Shown: piece by piece, positions 5,648 through 6,169 of the stretch
Layout: each line of letters starts with the position of its first letter
How positions within the stretch are numbered: the stretch's first letter is position 1
Assembly (NCBI GenBank): GCA_021823085.1
Contig: JAKAPG010000101.1
Location: forward strand, 1 to 6,169
Length of the DNA: 6,169 nt
Source: Thermoplasmata archaeon
GTDB taxonomy: Archaea; Thermoplasmatota; Thermoplasmata; Lutacidiplasmatales; UBA184
Reading direction: 5' to 3'
Program-made: the position numbers and the translations under genes
Notes under the pieces: model-generated
Told to the model about the DNA's origin: nothing
Database searches by the model: none
Seen by the model: only the letters and a program-made list of their open reading frames with translations

Positions 5648-6169
5648 ATGTGGATCGGGATCGACGACACGGACAGTCCGCGGGGCGGGTGCACGACGTG
5701 GGTCCTCACCGAGCTCGTCGCCGCCGCGCGCGCACGCGGTATCGATCTGATCGGATACCCTCGCCTCGTCCGGCTCAACCCCAACATTCCGTGGAAGACC
5801 CGCGGGAACGCCGCCCTCAGTGCCCACTTCGGCCACGGGACGGGGTCGCGAAGACTGGTCGGCGAGATCGAGGGTCGGCCCGTGTGGGCCTTCGCATCGG
5901 GGCGAGAGCTCGCCGACGGTGAAGCGAAGGACTGGGAGCGGCGGGCTTGGAACGTGGTACTTCGGAGCTCGGAGCGCGAGCCGGCTACCGATCCCACGAT
6001 GGTGACGAGCTCCCGACGGCTACCGGCGCGCTTGTACTGGCACGCCGTACGGAGGGTCGTGCCGATCGCCGAGGCGTTTCGCGCGGTCCGCTCCGTCGGG
6101 GGCACCGTACGCACGCTCGGGAGCAATCGCGGCACCGTCGGAGCCGCCGCTGCTCTTGCCTGGTCCGGG
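5648..6169 (+). CDS. tiaS: tRNA(Ile2) 2-agmatinylcytidine synthetase, N-terminal part, cut by window edge
   Basis: Archaeal enzyme that uses ATP and agmatine to convert C34 of the CAU anticodon of tRNA-Ile2 to agmatidine, so that the tRNA reads AUA instead of AUG. The frame is open from the ATG at 5648 to the window end, 174 residues of an expected 400-450. It begins with the diagnostic MWIGIDDTDSPRGGCTT, whose acidic cluster Asp6, Asp7 and Asp9 lies in the ATP-dependent kinase-like domain, followed by YPRLVRLNPNIPWKTRGN (37-54). GSNRGTVGAAAALAW near the edge matches the conserved G-x-x-RG-xx-GA-xxA segment of the family. The FLD, OB-fold and zinc-ribbon parts would lie beyond the window. It follows korB by 18 bases; a GGGAG lies about 14 bases before the ATG, farther than ideal. 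There is no functional link to the oxidoreductase that I know of; co-transcription is inferred from spacing. Confidence 0.95.
   Translation, partial: MWIGIDDTDSPRGGCTTWVLTELVAAARARGIDLIGYPRLVRLNPNIPWKTRGNAALSAHFGHGTGSRRLVGEIEGRPVWAFASGRELADGEAKDWERRAWNVVLRSSEREPATDPTMVTSSRRLPARLYWHAVRRVVPIAEAFRAVRSVGGTVRTLGSNRGTVGAAAALAWSG

Noticed and set aside
3848..5836. Long minus-strand open frame of about 660 codons opposite korA and korB
   Set aside because: It is antisense to two well-supported genes, has low-complexity Arg/Asp/Val-rich composition and no recognisable motif. Such frames are expected from strong GC third-position bias.

Overview
The window is a GC-rich archaeal chromosome segment, densely coding, with five protein genes plus a partial sixth. 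Two lines of evidence point to Archaea. The right-hand gene is tiaS, an archaea-specific tRNA-Ile2 modification enzyme, and the keto-acid oxidoreductase is the two-subunit gamma-alpha/beta type common in archaea. Strong GC bias at third positions and the absence of extreme protein acidity argue against a classical haloarchaeon. A high-GC lineage such as an uncultured Thermoplasmatota is a reasonable guess, but the sequence alone does not settle it.

Left half, minus strand (2792 down to 1): a three-gene 2-oxoacid chain-elongation operon. It runs from a 2-isopropylmalate/homocitrate synthase family enzyme (1545-2792), through the aconitase-family dehydratase large subunit (262-1548, sharing an ATGA overlap with the synthase), to the small subunit (246 to the left edge, truncated). 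Together they would condense acetyl-CoA with a 2-oxoacid and isomerise the product. This is leucine synthesis if the acceptor is 2-oxoisovalerate, or the lysine (2-aminoadipate) or a related homocitrate route if it is 2-oxoglutarate. The sequence does not clearly decide between them.

Middle (2793-2959): a 167-base divergent intergenic region, the only appreciable non-coding stretch. It holds one conspicuous AT-rich box (TTAAATA / TATTTAA) that could serve either strand. Just before the right-hand gene lies a small perfect inverted repeat that encloses its ribosome binding site.

Right half, plus strand (2960 to 6169): korA (fused gamma-alpha subunit) and korB (beta subunit) of a CoA-dependent 2-oxoacid:ferredoxin oxidoreductase, 3 bases apart. 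After a further 18 bases comes tiaS, which runs off the right edge. The oxidoreductase makes or consumes 2-oxoacids while exchanging electrons with ferredoxin. If it acts on 2-oxoglutarate, it would interconvert succinyl-CoA with the acceptor of homocitrate synthase, so the divergent operons could be metabolically linked.

I see no mobile element, CRISPR array, RNA gene or clearly novel system. The points worth a second look are the substrate-specificity loop of the dehydratase small subunit, the unusual synthase, the sequestered ribosome binding site before korA, and active-site substitutions in KorA.
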